The position numbers were made by a program, and so were the translations under genes. From Anoxybacteroides voinovskiense (GTDB lineage: Bacteria; Bacillota; Bacilli; Bacillales; Anoxybacillaceae), in NCBI RefSeq assembly GCF_014196205.1, contig NZ_JACIDE010000004.1:62001-126000 (forward strand): DNA of 64,000 nt, read 5' to 3'. This document shows, piece after piece, positions 45,908 to 54,962 of the stretch (positions are counted from its first letter, which is position 1; the number at the start of each line of letters is the position of its first letter). The notes under the pieces are model-generated. The model did not search any database and was not told the DNA's origin. It saw only the letters and a program-made list of their open reading frames with translations.

Positions 45908-45916
45908 TGCTATAAT
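45908..45916 (+). promoter_or_regulatory. Extended -10 promoter of the methyltransferase gene
   Basis: TGCTATAAT is a perfect extended -10 element. No good -35 is seen at 17 bases. It lies about 36 nt before the start codon. Confidence 0.55.
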
Positions 45917-45951
45917 GGAAACAGGACAAATGTTCGTTGGAGGTGTTCCGT

Positions 45952-46947
45952 TTGCTGTACCGCTTTATTGACCTTTTTGCCGGTATTGGAGGTATGCGCC
46001 TTGCATTTGAGCCATATGGCATTTGCGTCTTTTCATCCGAATGGGATGTAAAAGCACAAGAAACGTATATAGCGAATTTCGGCGAAAAACCGCATGGAGA
46101 TATACGAACAATCGATGCAAAGGCTATTCCCGATCACGATATTTTGCTAGCTGGTTTTCCGTGCCAGCCGTTCTCTATCGCCGGAGTGAGCAAAAAAAAA
46201 TCGTTAGGAAGACCGCACGGATTTCTTGATGAAACACAAGGAACGTTATTTTTCGATATTGCTCGTATTTTAAAGGAAAAACAACCACAAGCGTTTTTAT
46301 TAGAAAATGTAAAAAATTTAAAAAGCCATGACAAAGGAAGAACATACCGCGTGATAAAAAATGTATTAGAGTATGAACTTGGCTATACAGTATATGACGC
46401 GGTATTAAATGCAAAAGGGCTTGTTCCACAAAACCGTGAGCGTATCTACATTGTCGGCTTTAAAAAACCGATTAAGTTTGAATTCCCTAAAATTCCCGAA
46501 AAAGGACCAGCACTTCACACTATTTTAGAAGAAAACGTAGATGATAAATATACTTTGTCAGATAAATTATGGGAATATCTTCAATCCTATAAAGAAAAGC
46601 ATGCCAAAAAAGGAAATGGATTTGGATACGGATTAGCTGATTTAAACTCTTACAGCAGAACATTATCTGCTCGATATTATAAAGACGGTAGCGAAATTTT
46701 AATTCCTCAAAAAGGAAAAAATCCTAGGAGATTAACTCCGCGAGAATGTGCTCGTCTGCAAGGATTCCCAGAAACATTCAAAATTGTTGTTAGCAATACC
46801 GCCGCATACAAACAATTTGGAAACAGTGTTGCTGTTCCTGTCGTACAACTTATTGCGGAAAAAATGATTCAAGCGATTGAAAGAGATGAAATCATTGAAA
46901 ACAAGCAGAATGTAAAAGAGGGAAGCGTCGAATATGCAACAAAATAA
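45952..46947 (+). CDS. DNA (cytosine-5) methyltransferase of an EcoRII-type system
   Basis: Protects host DNA by 5-methylcytosine modification. The 331 residues contain the C5 motifs in order: I FAGIGGMR near 8-15, [10 protein letters not shown] (catalytic cysteine) near 68-75, [51 protein letters not shown]. The start is a TTG with GGAGGTG 6 nt upstream. It overlaps the endonuclease start by 14 nt. From its partner, CCWGG or CCNGG is the likely target. The gene is A+T-rich compared with its neighbours. Confidence 0.93.
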   Translation: MLYRFIDLFAGIGGMRLAFEPYGICVFSSEWDVKAQETYIANFGEKPHGDIRTIDAKAIPDHDILLAGFPCQPFSIAGVSKKKSLGRPHGFLDETQGTLFFDIARILKEKQPQAFLLENVKNLKSHDKGRTYRVIKNVLEYELGYTVYDAVLNAKGLVPQNRERIYIVGFKKPIKFEFPKIPEKGPALHTILEENVDDKYTLSDKLWEYLQSYKEKHAKKGNGFGYGLADLNSYSRTLSARYYKDGSEILIPQKGKNPRRLTPRECARLQGFPETFKIVVSNTAAYKQFGNSVAVPVVQLIAEKMIQAIERDEIIENKQNVKEGSVEYATK

Positions 46948-48106
46948 TAGTGGGAAAGTAATGAACGCTATAGAAGCGGCCAAAACATTTGGTCGCTTTT
47001 ATTGCAAAGTAATTTCTGCTAACGACGTCGACTTGACCGGAGGACATCAAGCAGGGATTTATATTGCCAAACAAGCATGGAATATTTTTTTAAAAGAAAA
47101 AGGAAAAAAAGGCGAGAACAAAGATAAACTGATAAAAATCTATATTGACGGTTATAGTCAGTTTGAAAGTCGTGTCATTTATTACGGGAAAGGGACACGA
47201 AATGAATATCGGCTTACTCGTTTTTGGAACAAGTCCCCTTTTCATAAAGAAGAACAAGTGGGAAATTTAATTATTTTTATTCCGATAGACGAAGAGAGTG
47301 TTAACGTTTGGGTTTTGGATAAAGAAGAAGAGATAGAGCTATTTTTGAATACATTTTCTTTATCCTTGGTGGAAAACCATGCCGTATACGATGAAGGCAA
47401 CATACAAGATATTGACCTGTCTGAAAAAATGGAACAAGAAATTGAAAAAGCGGCTGCTTTATTTCATGATTTTCCTGAAACTATTCAACTCGCGGAAACT
47501 GCAAGAGCTGTGCATAAACGTGTATATAAGAAAAAATTTCCACCTGATCAACTTCTCTTAGAATGGGTAAAAACAGAATATAACGTTTTTAGAGCCATTG
47601 AAAAAAATGTATATAAGGACTATTTAACAACTCCCTTTAACGATTTAGAAACGCTGATTACCGTCGCCAACAGCGTATTAAATAGAAGAAAAAGCCGGGC
47701 TGGAAAATCTTTAGAACATCACGTTGATTTTTTATTAACTTCCTATAACATTCCATTTAGTCATCCTGGAAAATCAGAAGGAAATAAAAAACCAGATTTC
47801 TTATTTCCATCTAATGAGGCATATGCCAATTTTTCATTTCCTGAAAAAGATTTAATTTTTTTAGGAGTAAAAACTACTTGTAAAGACCGGTGGAGACAAA
47901 TACTGAACGAAGCAGACAGGATAAAAGAAAAACACTTATTAACGCTTCAACAAGGGATATCACCGAACCAATTAGAAGAAATGGAAACGGAGAAAGTAAC
48001 TCTCGTCGTTCCGAAACCGTACCACTCATTTTACCCACCAACGTATCGACACAAGCTGTGGACAATTGAAAAATTCATACGTTTCGCTGAAGAAAAATAT
48101 AAGTGA
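46934..48106 (+). CDS. EcoRII-like type II restriction endonuclease
   Basis: Cuts unmodified DNA. The 390 residues resemble EcoRII: an N-terminal DNA-binding effector domain (about 1-165), a linker, and a C-terminal nuclease domain with KPDFLFPS and [16 protein letters not shown] near 300-325, holding the PD...K catalytic residues of the EcoRII/PspGI/Ecl18kI group. Having the N-terminal domain suggests a type IIE enzyme needing two sites. Recognition of CCWGG is the best guess, not shown by sequence. A strong terminator follows. Confidence 0.88.
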   Translation: MQQNNSGKVMNAIEAAKTFGRFYCKVISANDVDLTGGHQAGIYIAKQAWNIFLKEKGKKGENKDKLIKIYIDGYSQFESRVIYYGKGTRNEYRLTRFWNKSPFHKEEQVGNLIIFIPIDEESVNVWVLDKEEEIELFLNTFSLSLVENHAVYDEGNIQDIDLSEKMEQEIEKAAALFHDFPETIQLAETARAVHKRVYKKKFPPDQLLLEWVKTEYNVFRAIEKNVYKDYLTTPFNDLETLITVANSVLNRRKSRAGKSLEHHVDFLLTSYNIPFSHPGKSEGNKKPDFLFPSNEAYANFSFPEKDLIFLGVKTTCKDRWRQILNEADRIKEKHLLTLQQGISPNQLEEMETEKVTLVVPKPYHSFYPPTYRHKLWTIEKFIRFAEEKYK

Positions 48107-48108
48107 AA

Positions 48109-48138
48109 ACAGGTGCCCCTTTTTTTAAGGGCACCTGT
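48109..48138. terminator. Bidirectional terminator between the endonuclease and rsiX
   Basis: ACAGGTGCCC pairs perfectly with GGGCACCTGT around a loop of mostly T. Confidence 0.8.
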
Positions 48139-48142
48139 CGAA

Positions 48143-49237
48143 CTATCGCACCGGCAGCGGGTTCGGGGCGACGGGTACGGTGATTTTTTCGTTCCACCGG
48201 TACGGTCCGATATGGTCAACGTTTCCGCCCGTAAACGTTACCGACCGAAAATGAAACTCTTTCGCCGTCAATAAAATCGCCTCGAGCATCCATTGGGACG
48301 AAGCAGCATCGGCAAATGAGGAGTCGGCCGTAAATTGCACAACGAGCTGGTCGTTTTGTGTCTGAACAGACGCAATATGCACTTCTTTCGCAATCGACGG
48401 GCGAAATGCACCGGACGCCGTCTGCATGCTTTCTAACGCCTTCTCAATTGTCGCAAACGATTGCTGCGATGGAACTAAAAGCATTGGTGCTCCTTCTTTT
48501 GGCGTATAAAAATAGTAGGCGCGCTGTTTTGGCGAAATCGCTATTGTTTCGAGATGCCCTGTGTTCGGCAAATCAATCCCTTTTTTCGTTTCCGTAAAAA
48601 ATAAGACGCTTGTCCCGCCTAACCAGCGAATCGTTTCGTCAATGCTGGCAAGAAACATCTCCTCGCCCGTAGAACCGCTAGAAAATACAGGATGTGTGCT
48701 TGGAAGGCGAACCGTCCATTCGTTTTTACGAGACGCCGTGATAGTAACGCCTTCTAGCCACTTCGCATCTAATCCTAAATCGACGAGTTCGCCTTTTACT
48801 GCTTCTAGTTGCTCGTTAAGCGTCGTTTGGGCTTCCACAGGAATGCTCACCGGAATAACCGCTTGGGCACTTGCGTCGGGAAGACCGAAAACGACCGCGT
48901 TTCCGCTCATAAGCACCCGTGAAGAAACAGACGTTTCATTTGCTTGCATCGTCATTTGTTGTTTTTGTGCGGATTGTTCTCGTTTCATCATCGTCGACAT
49001 TTCTGGCTGTTCTTTTTTGTTTTCTGGAGAAGAAGAATAAAGCGATCCCCCAATGATAACAAATAAGCACGCTGCCGCTACCGAAACAATCGCTGGAACG
49101 ATGCGAGCCGACCGTTTTGGTTGCTTAGAGCGCGTAATTTGCTCATAAATCGCTGCTTTCGAACGGCGGTCTTTTACGCGTGGCATTTGTCGTAATAATG
49201 ACTCGATTTCTTCCTCATTCCATTGGGATTTTCTCAT
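48143..49237 (-). CDS. rsiX: Anti-sigma factor RsiX
   Basis: Membrane anti-sigma factor holding sigma-X inactive. The 364 residues have a cytoplasmic N-terminal part (about 1-44, MRKSQWNEEEIESLLRQMP), one membrane segment (about 46-67) and a large extracytoplasmic domain with a GerMN-like end. Its start overlaps the end of sigX by 23 nt. Length is close to that of B. subtilis RsiX. Confidence 0.9.
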   Translation of the reverse strand: MRKSQWNEEEIESLLRQMPRVKDRRSKAAIYEQITRSKQPKRSARIVPAIVSVAAACLFVIIGGSLYSSSPENKKEQPEMSTMMKREQSAQKQQMTMQANETSVSSRVLMSGNAVVFGLPDASAQAVIPVSIPVEAQTTLNEQLEAVKGELVDLGLDAKWLEGVTITASRKNEWTVRLPSTHPVFSSGSTGEEMFLASIDETIRWLGGTSVLFFTETKKGIDLPNTGHLETIAISPKQRAYYFYTPKEGAPMLLVPSQQSFATIEKALESMQTASGAFRPSIAKEVHIASVQTQNDQLVVQFTADSSFADAASSQWMLEAILLTAKEFHFRSVTFTGGNVDHIGPYRWNEKITVPVAPNPLPVR

Positions 49238-49751
49238 GGTGCCAGCCTCCCTTCGCTGCTTCTTCCATTTGTTGCTTCAGCCGTTTTAACGCACGATGTT
49301 GCGTCGTTTTCACTTTGCTCTCCGTCCAGCCGAGTGTTTCTGCTGTTTCGGCGACCGATAGCCCTTGAATAAAGCGAAGGACAACGACTAGCCGCTGATC
49401 GATTGTGCAATTCTCTAAACAACGATACATCAGCTGAATTTCTTCGCGTTGTACGGCTATTTCCTCCGGAAGCGGACGGTTGTCTTGTGTACTCCGATCG
49501 AACGCTTGCATCATTTTCGCCCGAAAGCTTCGTTGCTTGCGAAAAAAATCGATCGCCACATGTTTTGCAATCGACAACAGCCACGTTTTTTCACTGCTTC
49601 TTCCTTCAAACCGATCGTAGGCGCGCAATACTTTCATATATACTTCTTGAACAAGGTCTTCCGCCTGTTCCTTGTCTCGCACCATATAAAATAAAAACTG
49701 AAACAGTTCTTGATGGTATTTTTCATATAGTTCATCGAAGACGGAGTCCAT
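49215..49751 (-). CDS. sigX: ECF sigma factor SigX
   Basis: Extracytoplasmic-function sigma factor of 178 residues, with region 2 (about 10-80, MVRDKEQAEDLVQEVYMKV and TWLLSIAKHVAIDFFRK) and region 4 (about 110-165, QGLSVAETAETLGWTESKVKTTQHRALKRL). In B. subtilis sigma-X controls cell-envelope charge genes such as dlt and pssA. GGAGGGG precedes the ATG. An ECF-type promoter upstream suggests autoregulation. Confidence 0.92.
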   Translation of the reverse strand: MDSVFDELYEKYHQELFQFLFYMVRDKEQAEDLVQEVYMKVLRAYDRFEGRSSEKTWLLSIAKHVAIDFFRKQRSFRAKMMQAFDRSTQDNRPLPEEIAVQREEIQLMYRCLENCTIDQRLVVVLRFIQGLSVAETAETLGWTESKVKTTQHRALKRLKQQMEEAAKGGWHHEKIPME

Positions 49752-49778
49752 CCATTCCCCTCCTGTTCTACTCCATTA

Positions 49779-49805
49779 GTCGAAAATCGTGTTGGTTTCG
49801 TTACA
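49779..49805 (-). promoter_or_regulatory. ECF-type autoregulatory promoter of sigX
   Basis: On the minus strand TGTAAC (49805-49800) is followed after exactly 17 bases by CGAC (49782-49779), the pattern of B. subtilis sigma-X promoters, about 28 nt before the sigX ATG. Confidence 0.75.
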
Positions 49806-49816
49806 ACAATCGCAAA

Positions 49817-49846
49817 CAGAAAAAGGGAGAAACACATCTCCCTTTA
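49817..49846 (-). terminator. Terminator of the cobamide salvage operon
   Basis: AAAGGGAGA pairs perfectly with TCTCCCTTT, then TTCTG; it includes the cblS stop codon. Confidence 0.8.
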
Positions 49847-50560
49847 TAATTGTAGCTCAATAGGAAAAAAATAGTTTTTGACTAATGTACGAATCGCTTG
49901 TTCCTCTTCCGGAAGAAAGCTCACTAGTAATGATGTTGCTGGTCCTGAGGATGCATCCAAAGGAAGTGCACAGTGATACGATAAAGCTACTATTCCGTTG
50001 TCATCAAGTAGTTGCCTAAGTTCATATGCTATTCCTTTTGAACCGACCGGAACGAGTTCCAAAACAGCGGGATGTTGAAGCAGATGCTTAAACAATGACA
50101 GCGGGACGACGCGATCATGCCGCTCCAACACGTCATTACCTACAAGCGGTTCACCAATAACAGCAAATTTCGCTGTTTTTGGTGTTATCTTTATTTTCTT
50201 TTTTGCGCGCTTCACTTTCCCAATCACCGTAACACCAATTGCTGACTGTAATGTTGGAAAATTGGATTCTGTGCTGCCAACAATCGGAATGGAAATTAGC
50301 AGTTCAGAAAATGTTTGCTGGATGCCTGAACATAACGTTTCCCAATATTTATCACCAATAAAATTTTGCAACACAACAGCAATCGGCTCGGCACCAACAC
50401 ACATCGCTTCCATCAATGCTACACGAGCAGCGAAATATACCACCGTTTCGTACGGTGCATGAACAAAATCATCCTCTTTCAGCCCAACCGCTGCAGCACC
50501 GTCTGCAGCGATCACTAATTCTTCTTCGTCAGAAAGCGGCAAAAACAACACATCACGCAT
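49844..50560 (-). CDS. cblS: Alpha-ribazole kinase CblS (AIR synthase-like)
   Basis: Phosphorylates imported alpha-ribazole so that CobS can attach it to cobinamide-GDP. The 238 residues resemble the PurM/ThiL (AIR synthase) fold: VIAADGAAAVGLKEDD near 16-31, a long central helix and EPLVGNDVLERHDR near 136-149. The assignment relies on the neighbouring transporter cblT and on known CblT-CblS pairs in Gram-positive salvage operons. The start overlaps the cblT end by 8 nt. Last gene of the operon. Confidence 0.82.
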   Translation of the reverse strand: MRDVLFLPLSDEEELVIAADGAAAVGLKEDDFVHAPYETVVYFAARVALMEAMCVGAEPIAVVLQNFIGDKYWETLCSGIQQTFSELLISIPIVGSTESNFPTLQSAIGVTVIGKVKRAKKKIKITPKTAKFAVIGEPLVGNDVLERHDRVVPLSLFKHLLQHPAVLELVPVGSKGIAYELRQLLDDNGIVALSYHCALPLDASSGPATSLLVSFLPEEEQAIRTLVKNYFFPIELQL

Positions 50561-51041
50561 GGAACGTCTTTCCCTTAACTCCTATTTTTAATAACGCTGG
50601 GATAACAGTAAACGCAACCACCATATTGACAGCCGTCCCAATCGCAAGCGCCGGAATAATTGCGACGACAAAAGCACTTCCCATGAAGAATAGAAACGGA
50701 AGAGGGGCAATCAGCGCATTTCCAATCCAAAAAATAGTGTATGCACCCTTTTTCCAACCACGAGAAAACAGCCAGCCAAATAGATAAACAATAATCCCCA
50801 TTTCTAAAGCGACCAGTCCGTGAAACATTCCTAACGGAAAGCCCGCGAACCACGCAGAAGAAAGATGCCCCAACGCAGCAACAAGCGCTCCCTCTTTCTT
50901 TCCGAGCAGCGCACCGGCTACAAGTGCCGGGGCACTATCTAAGGCAATGCTGCCAAGACCAGTTGGAAGCTTTAACATTGAACCAACAACAGATAAACTG
51001 ATGCATAACACAACACCAGCCAACTGCTTCAAATCTTTCAT
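50553..51041 (-). CDS. cblT: Alpha-ribazole transporter CblT (ECF-type S component)
   Basis: Membrane substrate-binding component of 162 residues with about five to six spans; the LDSAPALVAGALLGKKEGALVAALGH region is typical of ECF S components. It would take up alpha-ribazole with a shared energising module encoded elsewhere. It overlaps cobA as ATGA and cblS by 8 nt. No CobT (base phosphoribosyltransferase) is present, which fits a strain that imports the finished lower ligand. Confidence 0.83.
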   Translation of the reverse strand: MKDLKQLAGVVLCISLSVVGSMLKLPTGLGSIALDSAPALVAGALLGKKEGALVAALGHLSSAWFAGFPLGMFHGLVALEMGIIVYLFGWLFSRGWKKGAYTIFWIGNALIAPLPFLFFMGSAFVVAIIPALAIGTAVNMVVAFTVIPALLKIGVKGKTFHA

Positions 51042-51613
51042 GATTTTTCCCCTTTCTCCCGAAACACGATCGCGCTTCGTTCGTATTCGACGTCAGGAAC
51101 ACCTAGCCGAGCGTTAACGACGCGAGCGACGGCGAAAAAGTAGTCAGACAGGCGGTTGATGTATTGCAACACAATGTCATTAATCGGCTCGTTTTTGCTC
51201 AGCGACACGATGCAGCGCTCCGCTCTTCTCGTCACCGTCCGCGCAACATGAATGGCAGCGGCTGCTTTCGAACCGCCTGGCAAAATAAATTTCTCTAACG
51301 GCGGCGCTTCTTTTATATAAGCATCGATTCGCTCTTCTAAAAACGTCACCATCTCTGCCGTTACTTTATACGGAAGCTTTCCATTAACAATCGCCAAATC
51401 GCCGCCGCAGTCAAACAGCTCGTGCTGAATTTTTTGCAATTCGGCATAAATGTCTTGAAACGCTTCCCCGTCAAGGAGCGTCATCGCTTGGCCGACAAAC
51501 GAATTCACTTCATCTAACGTCCCGTACGCCTCGACGCGCAAATGGTCTTTATCGACCCGCCCGCCAATTAAACTCGTTTTCCCTTTGTCGCCTGTTCTTG
51601 TATACAACTTCAT
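51038..51613 (-). CDS. Corrinoid adenosyltransferase, PduO type
   Basis: Transfers the adenosyl group of ATP to cob(I)alamin or cobinamide. The 191 residues start MKLYTRTGDKGKTSL, with the ATP-binding TRTGDKGKTSLIGG loop, followed by EAYGTLDEVNSFVG and the late RTVTRRAERCIV segment, all typical of PduO/MMAB. The ATG at 51613 follows GGGGGAAGAGG. It comes 14 nt after the CobU-like gene, the only gap in the operon. Confidence 0.94.
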   Translation of the reverse strand: MKLYTRTGDKGKTSLIGGRVDKDHLRVEAYGTLDEVNSFVGQAMTLLDGEAFQDIYAELQKIQHELFDCGGDLAIVNGKLPYKVTAEMVTFLEERIDAYIKEAPPLEKFILPGGSKAAAAIHVARTVTRRAERCIVSLSKNEPINDIVLQYINRLSDYFFAVARVVNARLGVPDVEYERSAIVFREKGEKS

Positions 51614-51627
51614 TTTCCTCTTCCCCC

Positions 51628-52038
51628 TTATTTCATTCGCTCCGCTAGCCCGCACCAAATGCGGTCAACACGGGTGCATTGTTTTGCTAATTGTTGGTAG
51701 CACCATCCGGTCACATCGCGCCACTGCCGCTCCTCTTTTTCCATCGGCACAATCCCTTGCGTAATGTCGCAACCAATCCAAATGACGTGCCGTCCTTCCG
51801 CTCCGCGCTCCCATTCGTACCACACTTGAAAAAACGACTCCCAATACGCCCGTTCCGGCAACCGGCGAATGAATGCTTCCACGCCTTCAAAAATGACCGT
51901 ATGCGCCGTTGCTTCGCTCGGCAAAAACGCCGCTTGCGTATAGCCGCTGCACCAAACGTGCGCTATTTTTGTCAATTGGTAGTGCTCCACGACCCATTTT
52001 CGCTTTCCTTGAAACGCACCTCCGACAACGAAATGCAT
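51628..52038 (-). CDS. Short CobU-like protein with altered P-loop
   Basis: A 136-residue protein starting MHFVVGGAFQGKRKWV. This resembles the N-terminus of CobU (adenosylcobinamide kinase/guanylyltransferase), but the P-loop reads GGAFQGKRKW rather than GGxRSGKS, and the protein is about 50 residues shorter than the complete CobU at 53332-53895. VIWIGCDITQGIVP matches the CobU VSNE..G.VP region. It is unlikely to duplicate CobU fully. GGGAGG lies upstream, within the end of cobC, which it overlaps by 67 nt. Confidence 0.7.
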   Translation of the reverse strand: MHFVVGGAFQGKRKWVVEHYQLTKIAHVWCSGYTQAAFLPSEATAHTVIFEGVEAFIRRLPERAYWESFFQVWYEWERGAEGRHVIWIGCDITQGIVPMEKEERQWRDVTGWCYQQLAKQCTRVDRIWCGLAERMK

Positions 52039-52610
52039 CGCACTCGTTCCTCCCATCGTTCCGACACTAACGTAAATCCGCCACCAAACGGCACCGTCCA
52101 CTCCCAAAACGGTTTTTCCATCGGCGCATACCGTTCTAATACATAACGAATCGGTCCACCATGCGTCACAATGACAACATGCGCAGCCAACCGGCGTTTG
52201 GCAAGCGCGATCGTTTCCGTCAGCGCTTTTTCGATTCTCGCTTGAAACTCGCGGTAATGCTCCCCGTTCGGCGGTGCGACAGTAAACGGCGAATCGAGCC
52301 ATTTTCTATACTCTTCTACTTCTTTCAACTCCGCATACGTTTTTCCTTCCCAATCGCCAAAATTTATTTCGCGCCAAGCGCTTCTTTCATATACGGGAAT
52401 CGTTTCGGCAAATAAGAGGCGGCACGTTTGCCGGCATCGCCATAAATCGCTTGTGACGACAAAATCCGGCGAACACGCGGCCGACACGTTCCGAAGCCGC
52501 ACAACTTCTTGCTCTAAAAGCGGCACATCCGAAAAGCCGATGTACCGCTTTTCTTCGTTTTCTTTCGTCATGCCGTGACGAATGAACGTAAGAGCCAAAC
52601 GAGAAACCAT
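51972..52610 (-). CDS. cobC: Alpha-ribazole-5'-phosphate phosphatase (histidine phosphatase)
   Basis: Removes the phosphate from the nucleotide loop (adenosylcobalamin 5'-phosphate or alpha-ribazole phosphate). The 212 residues show the phosphoglycerate-mutase-type catalytic FIRHGMT near 9-15, the FGDWEGKTYAEL segment near 83-94 and VIVTHGGPIRY near 146-156 with the second histidine. Operon context decides CobC among broad-specificity phosphatases. It overlaps cobS by 43 nt; ATG 52610 has GGAGGGG upstream. Confidence 0.87.
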   Translation of the reverse strand: MVSRLALTFIRHGMTKENEEKRYIGFSDVPLLEQEVVRLRNVSAACSPDFVVTSDLWRCRQTCRLLFAETIPVYERSAWREINFGDWEGKTYAELKEVEEYRKWLDSPFTVAPPNGEHYREFQARIEKALTETIALAKRRLAAHVVIVTHGGPIRYVLERYAPMEKPFWEWTVPFGGGFTLVSERWEERVRCISLSEVRFKESENGSWSTTN

Positions 52611-53338
52611 AGCCACCCCTCCGTTCCTTCGACAAAGGCGCCAAGCATATCGCCAGTAATGCCGCCAAATTGCCGGTCATAAAATGACTGCGCACTCCTC
52701 CAACTAAAAATCGCCCCGAGCGTAAGCGCCGCCGTTTCGACCGGATAAGTGGCTCCAACAACGATTGTCCCTATACTTAACAAAAGGAGAATAAAGCGCG
52801 TCTCGCTTTTCGTCACATGTTTGCGAAACGCCGCTGCCATCCCATTCGGTTTCGCCAATTTCCCATACGATAATAAAAGCGCCATAAACGACCGCGAAAA
52901 AAACGGAATGACGATAAAGATAAGCGGCGCTACGTGCCCGATTGTTTCATATAAAAAAACGAAGCGAAACGAAAGAAGAAAAACAAGCGACAAAACCGCA
53001 AACGCTCCAACGCGCGAATCTTTCATAATCTCAAGCCGTCGTTCTTTATCCCGATAAGAAAAAAACGCATCGCTAACGTCCATCCAGCCGTCCGCATGCA
53101 AACCACCCGATAAAAAAATCGCCAAAAACAAAAGAAAAAGCGCAAGAAATAATGGCGAAACCGATGTTTGTAAAAAAAGCCAATAAACAAGCGCCTGCAC
53201 GCTACCAACGACCAACCCGACAACAGGAAACATCCGAACGGACCAGCGCGCCGTTTTCGCTTCCCACGGAACTTCTTTCCTGAGCGGAAAAACGGTTAAA
53301 AACTGAAGCGCCAAACATAGCCCGCGCCATCCTACCAC
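52568..53338 (-). CDS. cobS: Adenosylcobinamide-GDP ribazoletransferase
   Basis: Membrane enzyme that joins adenosylcobinamide-GDP with alpha-ribazole or its phosphate. The 256 residues have about seven spans and the conserved cytoplasmic block SGGLHADGWMDVSDAFFS near 77-94, followed by MKDSRVGAFAV near 104-114. It starts at a GTG with GGGGAGGGG upstream and overlaps cobU by 7 nt. Confidence 0.95.
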   Translation of the reverse strand: MVGWRGLCLALQFLTVFPLRKEVPWEAKTARWSVRMFPVVGLVVGSVQALVYWLFLQTSVSPLFLALFLLFLAIFLSGGLHADGWMDVSDAFFSYRDKERRLEIMKDSRVGAFAVLSLVFLLSFRFVFLYETIGHVAPLIFIVIPFFSRSFMALLLSYGKLAKPNGMAAAFRKHVTKSETRFILLLLSIGTIVVGATYPVETAALTLGAIFSWRSAQSFYDRQFGGITGDMLGAFVEGTEGWLWFLVWLLRSFVTA

Positions 53339-53895
53339 ATAAACCCCTCCCCTTTTTTCACAATCGGAATGCCGTGCTGCACAACGATGGCGGACGAAGC
53401 AGCGCGAACGACTTGCTGATGAAGCCAGCCGAGCATTTTCATAAAATGGTACGTTCCCGTATCTTGTAACACGCCGCCCGAAAATAGTTCGTTGGAGACG
53501 ATGACGACCGCTTTAGAAACGATAGAAAGTTTTTTCACTGTCGCCAATATATGTTCCGCTTTTTGCCGACAGTACGATTCGTTTTCCCAGCCAGGTTCAT
53601 GAAACAATTCGTTGGCTAACCAGTTCGTTAAGCAATCTAGCAAAATCACATCTTCGGCGCGAAACGCTCCGATAAGTTCATGCACATGACGCGGCTGTTC
53701 CCACGTTACCCATTCGACCGGTTGCAAACGTCTAGCTTGTTGGTGGCGAATGACTCGTTCGCGCATCTCTTCATCGGTCACCGTTGCCGTAGCGATGTAA
53801 TGAATCGTGCTATGTTGCGAAGCGATGGAACGAACGATGTGCTCCGCTACCCCGCTTTTTCCGCTGCGCACGCCGCCGCTAATAAAAATCATCAT
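53332..53895 (-). CDS. cobU: Adenosylcobinamide kinase / adenosylcobinamide-phosphate guanylyltransferase
   Basis: Bifunctional enzyme giving adenosylcobinamide-GDP. The 187 residues begin MMIFISGGVRSGKS with an intact P-loop (7-14), then YIATATVTDEEMRERVIRHQ holding the guanylyl-accepting histidine region, LLDCLTNWLANELF near 88-101 and VSNELFSGGV. ATG 53895 overlaps the cobD stop as ATGA. Confidence 0.94.
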   Translation of the reverse strand: MMIFISGGVRSGKSGVAEHIVRSIASQHSTIHYIATATVTDEEMRERVIRHQQARRLQPVEWVTWEQPRHVHELIGAFRAEDVILLDCLTNWLANELFHEPGWENESYCRQKAEHILATVKKLSIVSKAVVIVSNELFSGGVLQDTGTYHFMKMLGWLHQQVVRAASSAIVVQHGIPIVKKGEGFMW

Positions 53896-54962
53896 GTTTG
53901 CCACCTTTTAAGAAAAGATAATAGCCGGTCATTCTCTTCCGTCGTTTTCACCGAAAGGCGCAAATAACGCCCATGCAATCCTGCAAAATTCATCGTATGG
54001 CGCGGAACGATTCCCTCTTTTAATAGACTGTACAGAAGCGGTTCTACTGGCTTGTTTAGCGGACGAAGCAAATAAAAATTGGCAACGGACGGAGAAACGT
54101 AATACCCCGCTTCCTGCAAGACCGACGCCACCCGCTGTCGTTCGCGGGCAATCATACAGCGCGTATGCGCCACAAATTCATTCATCGGCAAAAAATGCAG
54201 CGCTAACTGTTGGGCCAGTTGACTGACACTCCACGCCGGCTGCAATGCTTTTAATTTTTCGATCATCGTTGCATTCGCGGCTACATAGCCGACGCGCGCC
54301 CCGGCTAAATGATAAATTTTTGTTAACGAGCGCACGACAATGAGATGAGGAAACGATGAAATCCATGGCACTGTTGTATATCCCCCATCCCAAAAATGAT
54401 AAAACGCTTCATCGATGACAACAAATTTCCCGCCTTCATCCGCTGCTTGCACGAGCGCATACAGTTCTTCTTTCTCCATTGCCGTACCAGTCGGGTTATT
54501 CGGCTGGCAAAGAAACAAAACATCAACTTGTTCGAGCAAAGCAAATAGCGCCGACATTTCATGCCCCCACCCGCTTTCTTCCGCCGAAACAAGCGATTTT
54601 ACGGTGCAGCCATTTGCTAGACACGCCCGCCGATATTCCGAAAACGTCGGCTCTAATATGCCGACACGTTTCCCGGAAAATAATCGAGCGAGTAAATCAA
54701 TGCATTGCGACGCCCCGTTTCCGACAAAAATGTGCTCGTCCGAAAGCTGTTCTGCCTGCGCAAGCGCGCGAATCAATTCTGTCGCCTCTGGGTCAGGGTA
54801 TTCACTTGCCCAACGACAAAAATCCGCCTGCGAAGGCCAAAGCGAAAGCGGCAACGTATACGGGTTCGTATTTACGCTAAAATCAAGCAGCCGCTCAGGA
54901 AGCGACAACCCGATTGTTTCATAGAAACGGTGCGGATTTGCCCCATGTGATGGCCAATTCAA
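53892..54962 (-). CDS. cobD: Threonine-phosphate decarboxylase
   Basis: PLP enzyme that makes (R)-1-aminopropan-2-ol phosphate, the linker between corrin ring and lower ligand. The 356 residues resemble histidinol-phosphate aminotransferase, with HGANPHRF near 6-13, DFSVNTNPY, CQPNNPTGT near 151-159, and the cofactor lysine in RSLTKIYHLAGAR near 211-223. The start is a TTG with GGGGGGATGATC upstream, inside cbiB (44-nt overlap). Confidence 0.92.
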   Translation of the reverse strand: MNWPSHGANPHRFYETIGLSLPERLLDFSVNTNPYTLPLSLWPSQADFCRWASEYPDPEATELIRALAQAEQLSDEHIFVGNGASQCIDLLARLFSGKRVGILEPTFSEYRRACLANGCTVKSLVSAEESGWGHEMSALFALLEQVDVLFLCQPNNPTGTAMEKEELYALVQAADEGGKFVVIDEAFYHFWDGGYTTVPWISSFPHLIVVRSLTKIYHLAGARVGYVAANATMIEKLKALQPAWSVSQLAQQLALHFLPMNEFVAHTRCMIARERQRVASVLQEAGYYVSPSVANFYLLRPLNKPVEPLLYSLLKEGIVPRHTMNFAGLHGRYLRLSVKTTEENDRLLSFLKRWQT

